From NCBI RefSeq assembly GCF_900299525.1, contig NZ_OMKA01000001.1, positions 434,001-498,000 on the forward strand: a stretch of DNA of 64,000 bases, read 5' to 3'. Shown in pieces: positions 45,991-54,938 of the stretch. The DNA is from Aquimarina sp. Aq78. Its GTDB lineage: Bacteria > Bacteroidota > Bacteroidia > Flavobacteriales > Flavobacteriaceae. Each line of letters begins with the position of its first letter. Positions within the stretch are counted from its first letter, which is position 1. The position numbers and the translations under genes are program-made. The notes below the pieces were generated by a model. It was not told where the DNA came from. It saw nothing but the letters and a program-made list of their open reading frames with translations, and did not search any database.

Positions 45991-48900
45991 TTAAAACTCT
46001 TTAACATTATCATCGATTACTCGCTCTACTAATAATCGTTTTGGATCTATTGCAGCTTTTGCAGGAATAGTATCAATCTCAAAAGAAAAATTCATTTTTT
46101 TATCAGTAAACAGTACTCTTTTTGAAAAGATGAGGCGTTTTTCTTCTGTATCTGCATATACACCTATATCTACCCAATCGTGTTGTTTTACCTCAGTTTC
46201 AGTACCCAGACCATCAACTTTAATTTTAGATGCTTCGATATCCATTGAAACTTCATATTTTCCGTTTCCTTTTCTTTTATAAGTAGCATCTTTTAATCTA
46301 TAATCATATAGTGTAATTTCTTTTATCCAGTCGGTTATCAAATAATTTAATGAATCGGGAACTTGAGGTTTTAGATGTCTTAAAAAATCATGAGTTGTTG
46401 GATAGGATGATTCCTTATATTTATATTCATCTAAAAAGTTTTTTAAGGCAGTATTCATTTTTTCTTCCCCTATATAATCTTGCAGAGCGTACAAGACAAC
46501 ACTTCCTTTTCCATAATGAATATAGCTTTGCCCCTCTACTTTATACAAAGGCAATTCTTTTTTGGCTTCAGCACTTCTACCTTTTAAATATTTTTCAAAA
46601 TCATAGTTTAAAAACTGTTTCATTTTACTATCATCCTTTATTCTGTTTTTCATCACCATCAATGCAGAGTATTCTGAAAAACTTTCAGATAACATAGTAG
46701 CCCCTTGCATATTTGCTCCTACTACCTGATGTGCCCAATATTGATGTGCCATTTCGTGTGCTATAATAGCTTCGATAACATTGTTATCATTTTTGTTTGA
46801 AAGATCAGTTGTAAATCCACCACCTTCGGTATAAGGCATTGTACCGGGAAAAGCCTGTGCGAAGTTATAATACCTTGGAATCTCGATGATTCTGGCTTGG
46901 TTATGAACATAAGGGCCGAAATTTTCGGTATAATACTTCAATGATTTTTCTATAGCATCCAGCATCATATCAATATTATAATCATGATCTTTATGATAAT
47001 ATACTTCGATATCAATACCATTCCACTTTTTACGAGATACCTCATACTCTGCAGACATAAAATTGACAAAATTTAAAGAGCTGTGATCATTTCTATACTT
47101 AAAATATGAACGCCCATCTGCCTTCCATTGTTTTACTAAGGTTCCTGGAGCTATAGCAATTTGATTGCTTGAAGTTGAAACTATCGTTTCAATATTTACC
47201 CAATCAGATTCTCCTTCTGTAAAATAATTCTGCTTATTATTAATTTGATCATTAGGATTTAGCTTAGTCATTCGTTTTCTAGGAGGAAAATTGTATTTTT
47301 TTCTGACATTTTGATCCATGAGCTCATTATTTTTGTCATATCCAATTTTAGGCAATATATAAGCTTCCTGAATAAAAGTTCCGTTTTTTGCGACACGTAA
47401 ATTTGAAACACTGTTTTCGAACCCTTGGCTTTTATATATAGCATCTATAACAATATTCATTTCAGAGCCAGGTTGTAGAGGGGTATTCAATTTATAAATT
47501 TGATATCCTAGTTTTTTATCATCTAAAACTAATTTTGCATTCGGAATGTGTAAAGTAATATCCCATTTTTCTGTTGTATAGTACTTAGAAATAGAGTAAT
47601 GCAAAAAATCTATTGCAACATTTGTCTTATTTAACAAGGCGACATGAGTTTTAGCAAGTAAATTACGTTCCTCGGGATATATATCTACTTCGTAAGTAAC
47701 ATCACCAAACTTAGGTTGTGGGATGTTCTCATATTTCTTATAGTTCTTTTCATAAAAAACCTGCATCTCTTCTATCTCATTAGCTGATGTATAGGGATTT
47801 ATTATTTGTGTATTGTAATAAACAAAGCTCGATATCAGGATAAATAAATGAGTAACTGTAATTAGAATCAATGCATATTTCTTTGAAAAATGCTTTTTGG
47901 CAGACTTAATTCTATCTTTTATTCCTCTTACAGCACCTCTTATCCATAAAAGGCTTCCAATAGTAATAAGTAATAAACCAAACAATATCCAATATAAACT
48001 AAACCAGTTTTTTGAAATTAGAGCTTCACTAAAACCGTTCATGTCAGAATATTGATAATTTGGTGTAAAACCAAGATTTAACATAAATGACTCTATTCCT
48101 AAAGCATCCACAATAACAAACTCAAATAAAAACAGTAATAGTATTGAAACAAAATAGCTTATATATTTATGGTTTATGATAATTTGTATAAAGACCAAAA
48201 TACAAGACCAGGCTATATACATTAATAATCCAGAGTAAATAAAATCTAATAAATACACATCGATATCTGGACTAGTATATCCACTTAATAATTGATAACT
48301 TATAGAAATTAAAATAAGAAATAAATCGAATATAACATTAATCGCTATTAATGCTGTAATTTTGGCAAGAAGCAAAACGATTGAACTGTGTGGCGATCCA
48401 TCTATAACTCCGCTAATATTGCTTGATCGTTCTCTCCACACCAATTCTCCACTAAAAAAGACCAACATAATCATTCCAACAATCGTACATATTGGTCGAT
48501 TGAAATCTAACATTTTATAGGTAACGTGATATGACTTAACTCCATAAAAATCAAAACCATTTAGTAATTTGTTGATTAAAATTAGAGTCCCAACAATAAG
48601 CATTATCTTAAAAGTGTTACTTTTTAAAATGGCATAAAAGTTTATTTTAAAAAAACTAGTAAACTGCTTTCTTGAAGCTGTAAAATTAAAATTACTTTGC
48701 ACTTTTGGAAGACTAAAAATTTTGATAGTTTGTTCCTTTTTACTGCTCTTCTTTTCTTTTTCTACTTTTTTACTCTTCTGAATAAATGAAAAAGAGACAT
48801 ATGAGCTAACAATGATAATGAGTCCTATACCTACCCATAGAATCCTATTCGCAAATAACCAACCACTTACAGATATAACATTTGTGTTTTTTTCAACACT

Positions 48901-49584
48901 TGTAAAGTATTTAGAATCTATTTGATATGCTCTAACACCCAAAATATCTGTGAACGCAGCTAAGTATTCGGTACTGATATCGGTTAAAAATGTTCCTGCA
49001 ATCAGATATCCTATAATAAGGATAACTGTAGCGATAAAAGATATAATAGTGCTTTTCCATTTTAGGGCTATGGCATAAATAATTGCCCCAGAAACAAACA
49101 TATTAGGTAAGACATATAAGAAATAGTTATTTATAAAAAAGCTTAATTTAAGATCTCCTACTCTATCGGGATTTATCATTCCCGATTCGGGGCCCATATC
49201 AGATCCAATTAGAAATCCAAAAAACACACCTAATAATGGAATCGTAGACAAAAAAAGTGCTCCAAAAAAACGACCAAAAAAGTAACTGGCTTTATGAATG
49301 GGGGTGCTAAAAAGGATTTCATCAAAATGATTTTGATAATCCCTCAAGGCAGCATTGTTAAAATATGCAGTGGCAATTAACAATCCAAAAATTGACATAT
49401 TGGCAATATAAATGGTTATAATATGAGGTGCATTTTTTAATACATTTCCTATTGCTCCTCCGTATACTATATTATCATTGACAACTCCTATAGCTGCAAT
49501 TATTGTAAACATGAAAAAGAATATATATAACATGGGACTTTTTATCCCCATAGAGATCTCTTTTAAAAAGAATGCTTTAAACAT
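45991..49584 (-). CDS. ABC-2 permease fused to M1-type peptidase (module 2)
   Basis: 1197 residues, a paralogue of the protein at 24389-28021 with the same plan. Two groups of membrane helices cover about 15-590 (same DYQNHFDEILFSTPIHKASY and GELVWRERSSNISGV loops). Then comes an extracytoplasmic M1-like domain. Its zinc site HEMAHQYWAHQ begins at His943, the same residue number as in module 1, with His947 and Glu967. The catalytic Tyr motif is YGKGSVVLYALQ, and the GXMEN motif is again replaced, here by PYTEGGGF. Probable role: peptide transport coupled to trimming; substrate unknown. Confidence 0.88.
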   Translation of the reverse strand: MFKAFFLKEISMGIKSPMLYIFFFMFTIIAAIGVVNDNIVYGGAIGNVLKNAPHIITIYIANMSIFGLLIATAYFNNAALRDYQNHFDEILFSTPIHKASYFFGRFFGALFLSTIPLLGVFFGFLIGSDMGPESGMINPDRVGDLKLSFFINNYFLYVLPNMFVSGAIIYAIALKWKSTIISFIATVILIIGYLIAGTFLTDISTEYLAAFTDILGVRAYQIDSKYFTSVEKNTNVISVSGWLFANRILWVGIGLIIIVSSYVSFSFIQKSKKVEKEKKSSKKEQTIKIFSLPKVQSNFNFTASRKQFTSFFKINFYAILKSNTFKIMLIVGTLILINKLLNGFDFYGVKSYHVTYKMLDFNRPICTIVGMIMLVFFSGELVWRERSSNISGVIDGSPHSSIVLLLAKITALIAINVIFDLFLILISISYQLLSGYTSPDIDVYLLDFIYSGLLMYIAWSCILVFIQIIINHKYISYFVSILLLFLFEFVIVDALGIESFMLNLGFTPNYQYSDMNGFSEALISKNWFSLYWILFGLLLITIGSLLWIRGAVRGIKDRIKSAKKHFSKKYALILITVTHLFILISSFVYYNTQIINPYTSANEIEEMQVFYEKNYKKYENIPQPKFGDVTYEVDIYPEERNLLAKTHVALLNKTNVAIDFLHYSISKYYTTEKWDITLHIPNAKLVLDDKKLGYQIYKLNTPLQPGSEMNIVIDAIYKSQGFENSVSNLRVAKNGTFIQEAYILPKIGYDKNNELMDQNVRKKYNFPPRKRMTKLNPNDQINNKQNYFTEGESDWVNIETIVSTSSNQIAIAPGTLVKQWKADGRSYFKYRNDHSSLNFVNFMSAEYEVSRKKWNGIDIEVYYHKDHDYNIDMMLDAIEKSLKYYTENFGPYVHNQARIIEIPRYYNFAQAFPGTMPYTEGGGFTTDLSNKNDNNVIEAIIAHEMAHQYWAHQVVGANMQGATMLSESFSEYSALMVMKNRIKDDSKMKQFLNYDFEKYLKGRSAEAKKELPLYKVEGQSYIHYGKGSVVLYALQDYIGEEKMNTALKNFLDEYKYKESSYPTTHDFLRHLKPQVPDSLNYLITDWIKEITLYDYRLKDATYKRKGNGKYEVSMDIEASKIKVDGLGTETEVKQHDWVDIGVYADTEEKRLIFSKRVLFTDKKMNFSFEIDTIPAKAAIDPKRLLVERVIDDNVKEF

Positions 49585-49615
49585 AATGTTACGTTTTTAG
49601 TTGATTAATTCAGAT

Positions 49616-50497
49616 TTATACTACTTCTCTGATGGTGTTAATTTTGGAAAAAAACACATCTTCTAAGGTTGGTGAAACAAGAGTAAATCCTACTCCAGGT
49701 TTTATGTCACTTAAAACATGAATTAATGGTTTACCACCAACCATTTTATTAGAGATAACCATATGTTCATCGCTATAACCTTCTAGTTCATTTCGTTCAA
49801 TTAATTTTTGCCATACTTTTTCATTTAATTCATCAATTACATGTTGTGGTCTACCTTTACAGATGAGTTTTCCTTGATTCATAATTGCCATGTTTTGACA
49901 TAATTCTCTTACGTCTTCTACAATATGAGTAGATAAAATAATGATGACATCTTCTGCTACGTTAGCCAGAAGGTTATGAAATCTATTTCTTTCTCCGGGG
50001 TCTAACCCAGCGGTTGGTTCATCTACAATGATTAGTTTTGGATTGCCTATCAATGCTTGAGCTATACCTATTCTTTGTTTCATCCCTCCTGAGAAACCTT
50101 TAACACTTTTGTTTCTTTTTTCATACAGGTTTACTTTTTGCAATAAAAAGTTTACTAATTCTGTTCTTTCCTTTCGGTTTGTGATACCTTTTAATATTGC
50201 TAAATGATCCAATAATTGCTTTGCTGTGATCTTTGGGTATACCCCAAACTCTTGTGGCAAATACCCTAATACTTTTCGTAATTCAATTGGGTTTTCGAGA
50301 ATGTTAATGGCATCCAAATGTATTGTCCCTTTATCTGCTTCCTGCAATGTGGCCAAGGTTCTCATTAATGAAGATTTACCTGCACCATTTGGCCCTAACA
50401 AACCAAACATTCCGTTAGAAATTTCGAGCGAAAGGTTATCTAATGCTTTTACTCCATTTGAATACGTTTTACATAAATTTTTGATTACTAATTCCAT
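49616..50497 (-). CDS. ABC transporter ATPase (module 2)
   Basis: 293 residues, clearly paralogous to the ATPase at 28071-28964. Walker A GPNGAGKSS, Q-loop LPQEFGVYP, signature FSGGMKQRIG, Walker B LIIVDEPTAGLDP and STHIVED are intact. The C-terminal extension ends in HVLSDIKPGVGFTLVSPTLE-like residues, as in module 1. It lies 31 bp upstream of the permease-peptidase and 223 bp from the divergent kinase gene, whose shared intergenic region holds a direct-repeat array. Confidence 0.95.
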   Translation of the reverse strand: MELVIKNLCKTYSNGVKALDNLSLEISNGMFGLLGPNGAGKSSLMRTLATLQEADKGTIHLDAINILENPIELRKVLGYLPQEFGVYPKITAKQLLDHLAILKGITNRKERTELVNFLLQKVNLYEKRNKSVKGFSGGMKQRIGIAQALIGNPKLIIVDEPTAGLDPGERNRFHNLLANVAEDVIIILSTHIVEDVRELCQNMAIMNQGKLICKGRPQHVIDELNEKVWQKLIERNELEGYSDEHMVISNKMVGGKPLIHVLSDIKPGVGFTLVSPTLEDVFFSKINTIREVV

Positions 50498-50593
50498 GAG
50501 CTACTGATTTAAAGTCAGCAACAAAAAGAAGGTAAGAGAAAGAAGAAATCAATTTTTTTTAACCAACTTCAATATATGAATAGCTAAAAAGTG

Positions 50594-50667
50594 TGTTATC
50601 ATTAATGAATGCTGTTCGTTGATAAAAAACATAGTTTCATTGATGATATTAGGGTGTTCATTAATTA
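50594..50667. promoter_or_regulatory. Direct-repeat array, candidate LytTR operator
   Basis: Four boxes follow the pattern GTT(n0-2)C[AG]TT[AG]ATnA. Their 9-bp cores start at 50600, 50617, 50638 and 50659. The last three are spaced exactly 21 bp apart, the geometry known for LytTR sites (9-bp repeats with 12-bp gaps). The array lies between the divergent ATPase (50497) and kinase (50721) genes, so the adjacent regulator may control both sides. Confidence 0.5.
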
Positions 50668-50720
50668 GAATAGTCTAACTCCAATAGTTTTAATATTTTT
50701 ATTTCCAAGAATAGAATACT

Positions 50721-51758
50721 ATGAAAATCCAAACACTAGATACCAGAAAAAAGAATATTCTAATACATGTTTTAGTGTTGTTTAGTATAATTTTGATAGT
50801 TGTATTTGGTTTTGTTATTTCTGATAAAAATGCGTTTACATTATCATCTTTAATTAATTATTTTCTTCAAGCTACTACAAGCATTCTTTTATTAATAGCC
50901 CCTCCTGTTTATTTCAATATATATTGGATTATCCCCCGGTATTTAGTAAAAAAACGATACTTCATTTATATTGTATTACTCCTTATCATGATTATTGGTT
51001 GGGGGTATATAATAGGCTATGGTGAACCCTTAATGGATCAACATTGGTTTAATCAACCTAATCAGGAAATGAAACCAGAAAACGGCATCACTGGCATGAT
51101 TGTTATTATACTGATTTCTACATTATTAAATCTATCTTATAGATGGTTTATTCAGCTTTCAAAAATAAATCAGATCGAAAATGATCGTCTTCATTTAGAA
51201 TTATCATTACTAAAAAATCAAATCAATCCGCACTTCTTCTTTAATACATTAAATAACTTGTATGCTCTTTCATTAGAAAAATCTGACAAAACACCATCAT
51301 TAATTTTGAAATTGTCTGAAATAATGCGTTATACAATCTATGATTGCAAAGAACCCAGAGTATCTATTGGTGGAGAAGTAACATATTTAGTAAATTTTAT
51401 TGAACTGCAAAAAATGAGACATCATAACCGTGGAATTATCACTTTTGAAAAAAAGATCGATGATGAATCAAAACAAATTGCACCTATGATCTTAATTGTA
51501 TTTTTAGAAAATGCATTTAAACATGGTTTTGATCATATGGAAAAAAATGCATTTATAAATTTTAAACTACAGACCACAGAAAAGATATTGCATCTACATA
51601 TTGAAAACAATTTTAGTGATACCGAAAATGAAAATGATGGTGGAATCGGTCTTGAAAATGTGAAAAGAAGATTATCTTTAATTTATCCAAATACACATGA
51701 ACTTAAGATTGCTAAAAAGGACACTGTTTTTACTATTGATTTAAAATTAAATTTATAA
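50721..51758 (+). CDS. LytS-type sensor histidine kinase (pair 4, module 2)
   Basis: 345 residues. Four membrane helices (about 13-34, 42-68, 80-100, 125-145) and no extracytoplasmic domain. The His_kinase domain has His171 in LKNQINPHFFFNTLNNLYAL, N box FLENAFKHG and G box GIGLENVKRRLSLIYP. It is closest in this window to the module 1 kinase. Its stop and the regulator start overlap by one base (TAATG). It probably relays the state of the divergent transporter or a peptide stimulus; this is inference. Confidence 0.9.
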   Translation: MKIQTLDTRKKNILIHVLVLFSIILIVVFGFVISDKNAFTLSSLINYFLQATTSILLLIAPPVYFNIYWIIPRYLVKKRYFIYIVLLLIMIIGWGYIIGYGEPLMDQHWFNQPNQEMKPENGITGMIVIILISTLLNLSYRWFIQLSKINQIENDRLHLELSLLKNQINPHFFFNTLNNLYALSLEKSDKTPSLILKLSEIMRYTIYDCKEPRVSIGGEVTYLVNFIELQKMRHHNRGIITFEKKIDDESKQIAPMILIVFLENAFKHGFDHMEKNAFINFKLQTTEKILHLHIENNFSDTENENDGGIGLENVKRRLSLIYPNTHELKIAKKDTVFTIDLKLNL

Positions 51759-52486
51759 TGAACTGCATTACAATTGATGACGAACCTTTGGCCCATAAAG
51801 TGATAAAAAACTATTGCGCTAATCTTTCATTTTTAAATGTTGTGAAAGAATGCCATTCTGCATTTGAAGCTATAAATTATTTAAATGAAAATCATGTGGA
51901 TTTAATTTTTTTGGATATTAATATGCCCAAACTTAAAGGATTGGATTTTTTACGCACTTTAAGTAATCCTCCGCTAATTATTGTAACTACAGCTTATCAG
52001 GAATATGCTATTGAAGGCTATGAACTAAACATTCTGGATTATCTCTTAAAACCTTTTAGTTTTGAGCGGTTTTTAAAAGCTATAAATAAAGCCCAAAGTC
52101 AAAAGAAAATGATAGAGAGTTTGCAAAATGAAACAGGAAGTCAAACTTTATCAAATCCAAAAAACACTATAAGTCAAAATGATAGCATATTTGTAAAAGG
52201 AGACAAAAAAATGCACCAAATTCAATTAGATCATATTTTATATCTAGAAAGTTTAGGGAGTTATGTCAAAATACATCTGGAAAAAGAAACTATTACATCA
52301 TTAGACAGATTGACAAATTTTGAAAATATTTTACCAAAAAATCAATTTTTAAGAATACATCGTTCTTATATAATAGCGCTTAAAAAAATACAAACTATTG
52401 AAGGGAATCGATTAAAAGTAGCTGGAGTTGATATTCCTGTAGGTAATGTTTATAAACATAACCTAACCCATGCTATTAAAAAATAG
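51758..52486 (+). CDS. LytTR response regulator (pair 4, module 2)
   Basis: 242 residues. Receiver: Asp7/Asp8, phospho-acceptor Asp53 (FLDINMPKLKG), VTTAYQEYAIEGYELN and LLKPFSFERFLKAINKA, nearly the same as in module 1. The linker is longer (QNETGSQTLSNPKNT). The LytTR domain (about 140-242) has IFVKGDKKMHQI, YLESLGSYVKIH, RIHRSYIIALKKI and IPVGNVYK. It converges with the metal-efflux adaptor gene (9 bp between stops). Likely target: the repeat array at 50594-50667. Confidence 0.93.
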   Translation: MNCITIDDEPLAHKVIKNYCANLSFLNVVKECHSAFEAINYLNENHVDLIFLDINMPKLKGLDFLRTLSNPPLIIVTTAYQEYAIEGYELNILDYLLKPFSFERFLKAINKAQSQKKMIESLQNETGSQTLSNPKNTISQNDSIFVKGDKKMHQIQLDHILYLESLGSYVKIHLEKETITSLDRLTNFENILPKNQFLRIHRSYIIALKKIQTIEGNRLKVAGVDIPVGNVYKHNLTHAIKK

Positions 52487-52495
52487 TGCTCGTAT

Positions 52496-54214
52496 TTATT
52501 TAATTGTATTAATAACACTACCACAAGTTAGCATTGCATCACCAAAATAAGGGTTACGAATTTCTTTTTCTCCACTTATCCAAATAGCTCCTTTATTGGT
52601 ATTCGCCATAGGGCATTTTTGCACATATATTGCTGTATTTAATTCGGTGAAGTTAGATATAAGAGCTACTATATTTTCATTTAGTACTACAAAATTGGTT
52701 CTTTGTTTTTCTAATTCTTTGTTGTTCGCAATATCATCTAATACCCTGATACTCTTAGATAAATGAGTTTTTTCTATCTTGCTCAAATTTGAAGTTTTAA
52801 TTGCTTTTAAGGTTTTATTTGTTGTTTTCGCAAAAATAGAAACCTTAGAAGCATTAGATTCTACAAATGCATCTTTCATTTGTAAGTATGGTATAAAGGC
52901 TGGTAAAAAATCTTTCTGAAATGATTTTGATAATCCCATTTGCATTCCCAAATGCCCTTCATGACCAGTCATCATCTTTCCTCCTTTTTTATTCATCATT
53001 GATTTTTTTCCTTGTAATTGTGCTGCGGCATCAACGGTAAATGTTCCGTTTGTTACTATCTCATCACCATTATTGAGTCCATTTAGAATTGTATATGTAT
53101 TCCCTGTAGCATTTCCCAGCAATACTTCTCTCATTTCAAAAATGGGTTCGGTAGCATTTGTTTTTATATAGACTACAGAGCGCTCACCTGTCCATAACAC
53201 TGCACTTGCCGGAACAATAAGTTGTTCTGTAACCTCACTTATACCTTCAACATTACCAGTTACAAACATCCCTGGTTTAAAAAGATGATCTTGATTGCTA
53301 AGGTTAGTTCGTATTGTGATGGTTCTTGTTTTAGCATTTAAAACCGGGTTTATAAAAGATATTGTGCCATCAAATTTTTTATCTGGATATGCAGTAGTGG
53401 TAATATTGATTCGTTGCCCTTTTTTAAATTGCGAAATTTGATTTTCATATACATCAAATTCTGCCCATACTGTACTGAGGTTACTTACTTTTAAAATAGG
53501 CTGCCCTTGTTTTACATAATCTCCTTCTGCCCTCATTACCTCCGATACGGTACCCGAAACTGTTGCATAAACAGGGAAGTTTTCCTGAACTTTACCAGAA
53601 GACTCTATTGCATTGATTTGGTTATCTGAAAGTTTCCATAACTTTAATTTATTGCGAACAGCTTTATATAGTATTGGTTGGGATTCTTTAAGCGATACTG
53701 CAGTAATAAGTTCTTGTTGTGCTGCGACAAGGTTTGGCGCATAAATAGTTCCTAATCTTTGCCCTTTTCTAACTTCTTGTCCTTTATAATTAATATTCAA
53801 TCGTTCGATTCTACCATCAAAATAGCTAGCTTGTACTGCGTTTTCCTCTTCATTTTCCATTATTTTTCCAGATAGTATAATCCTGTTTTTATCTACTCCT
53901 GTTAGGTTTCCCACTTTAGTAGTTTGGATATTTGCCAATGCCATTGCATTTTTGGTCATTTTAAATTGATCAGCAGAAAGGCCATCAGTTTTGGTTCCTG
54001 CCGGAATTAGATCCATACCACATATTGGACAATCACCAGGTTCTGTCTGCATAATTTGAGGATGCATTGAGCAAGTCCACATTTGATTTGTTGTAGCTTC
54101 TTCCTGATGGTTGTTGTGATTGTGTTTAGTAGAATTGCTACTTCCAAAAATAAAGTAACCTCCTAATAGTCCTACAAGAACAGCTATACCAATATAAATG
54201 ATATTCTTATTCAT
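52496..54214 (-). CDS. CusB-like RND periplasmic adaptor with HMBD and DUF3347 domains
   Basis: 572 residues. One N-terminal membrane helix/signal (about 5-24), a His-rich linker, and a heavy-metal-binding domain (46-70: WTCSMHPQIM and CPICGMDLIPAG). Then the HlyD-type adaptor follows (lipoyl/hairpin, VYATVSGTVSEVMRAEGDYV region, beta-barrel) to about 400. The C-terminus (about 440-572) is a DUF3347 domain with the motif CPMAN and EKEIRNPYFGDAMLTCG, matching the separate DUF3347 lipoprotein at 58123. It would link the inner-membrane CusA pump to the TolC channel and hand over copper or silver. Last of a three-gene stretch; it overlaps the PepSY gene by 8 bp. Confidence 0.9.
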   Translation of the reverse strand: MNKNIIYIGIAVLVGLLGGYFIFGSSNSTKHNHNNHQEEATTNQMWTCSMHPQIMQTEPGDCPICGMDLIPAGTKTDGLSADQFKMTKNAMALANIQTTKVGNLTGVDKNRIILSGKIMENEEENAVQASYFDGRIERLNINYKGQEVRKGQRLGTIYAPNLVAAQQELITAVSLKESQPILYKAVRNKLKLWKLSDNQINAIESSGKVQENFPVYATVSGTVSEVMRAEGDYVKQGQPILKVSNLSTVWAEFDVYENQISQFKKGQRINITTTAYPDKKFDGTISFINPVLNAKTRTITIRTNLSNQDHLFKPGMFVTGNVEGISEVTEQLIVPASAVLWTGERSVVYIKTNATEPIFEMREVLLGNATGNTYTILNGLNNGDEIVTNGTFTVDAAAQLQGKKSMMNKKGGKMMTGHEGHLGMQMGLSKSFQKDFLPAFIPYLQMKDAFVESNASKVSIFAKTTNKTLKAIKTSNLSKIEKTHLSKSIRVLDDIANNKELEKQRTNFVVLNENIVALISNFTELNTAIYVQKCPMANTNKGAIWISGEKEIRNPYFGDAMLTCGSVINTIK

Positions 54215-54920
54215 GACGCTTATTTTTTTTTATTTTTCTAATTGTCGGTGAGGATACAAACCATAAAGTGAATCCACTTAATACTGTTATTAATCCTAAT
54301 AGAGAGAAAGTTCTAAGAATGATTGTATTAAAATTGTCTCTTCCTTCATAATCCATTGTATGAGTCATCCAAAGGAAATCAAACCAACGCCACGATCGGT
54401 GTCTCACTCTTTGAAAACTTCCATCTTTTACCGAGATATATGCTTTTACGTTTTGAGAGTGCTCATATGAAATAACATAAGCAGGTAGTGGTCTTTCTCT
54501 ATACTCATGATGATTACCCACTTCACTTATTTTGTCAACACTTTTTACTTTTAATTCTGGATGCATATTTTTTTCTGCAATTTTCAGAGCTTCAGAAGCA
54601 GTTATTTCTGATTTTGTAACTCCAGTATTTGCATTAAAAAGTTGCTTATCATTTACCCAATAATAAGGTTGTCCAGCTATTTCTTTAAGTTCTAGTGATT
54701 GGATGGCCTCCTTTGTTTCTATTTGAGAAGGTTTTATCAAGTCATTAAAGGATAAAACATCAATATTTTCATTTTTAAATTGATCTCCATGAATATCATC
54801 AATATCTGTCCAGCTAAAATATAAGCCACTAATCGTCCATAGCAGAAACTGGATTCCTAAAAAGAGGCCTAAATACCTGTGCGCTTTTCTAATTTTTGTT
54901 GCTGTTTGCCTTTTAACCAT
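54207..54920 (-). CDS. PepSY-domain membrane protein of the metal island
   Basis: 237 residues. Membrane helices at about 17-36 and 205-226 flank an extracytoplasmic region with a PepSY domain (ASEALKIAEKNMHPELKVKS, then LPAYVISYEHSQNVKAYIS in two parts) and the typical end RWFDFLWMTHTMDYEGRDNF. The N-terminal HRYLGLFLGIQFLLWTISGL is the hallmark of PepSY/PiuB-like proteins, several of which act in metal reduction or uptake. It lies between copA and cusB and is probably cotranscribed. Exact function unknown. Confidence 0.85.
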   Translation of the reverse strand: MVKRQTATKIRKAHRYLGLFLGIQFLLWTISGLYFSWTDIDDIHGDQFKNENIDVLSFNDLIKPSQIETKEAIQSLELKEIAGQPYYWVNDKQLFNANTGVTKSEITASEALKIAEKNMHPELKVKSVDKISEVGNHHEYRERPLPAYVISYEHSQNVKAYISVKDGSFQRVRHRSWRWFDFLWMTHTMDYEGRDNFNTIILRTFSLLGLITVLSGFTLWFVSSPTIRKIKKNKRHE

Positions 54921-54938
54921 ATGTATTCATTTTCATAT

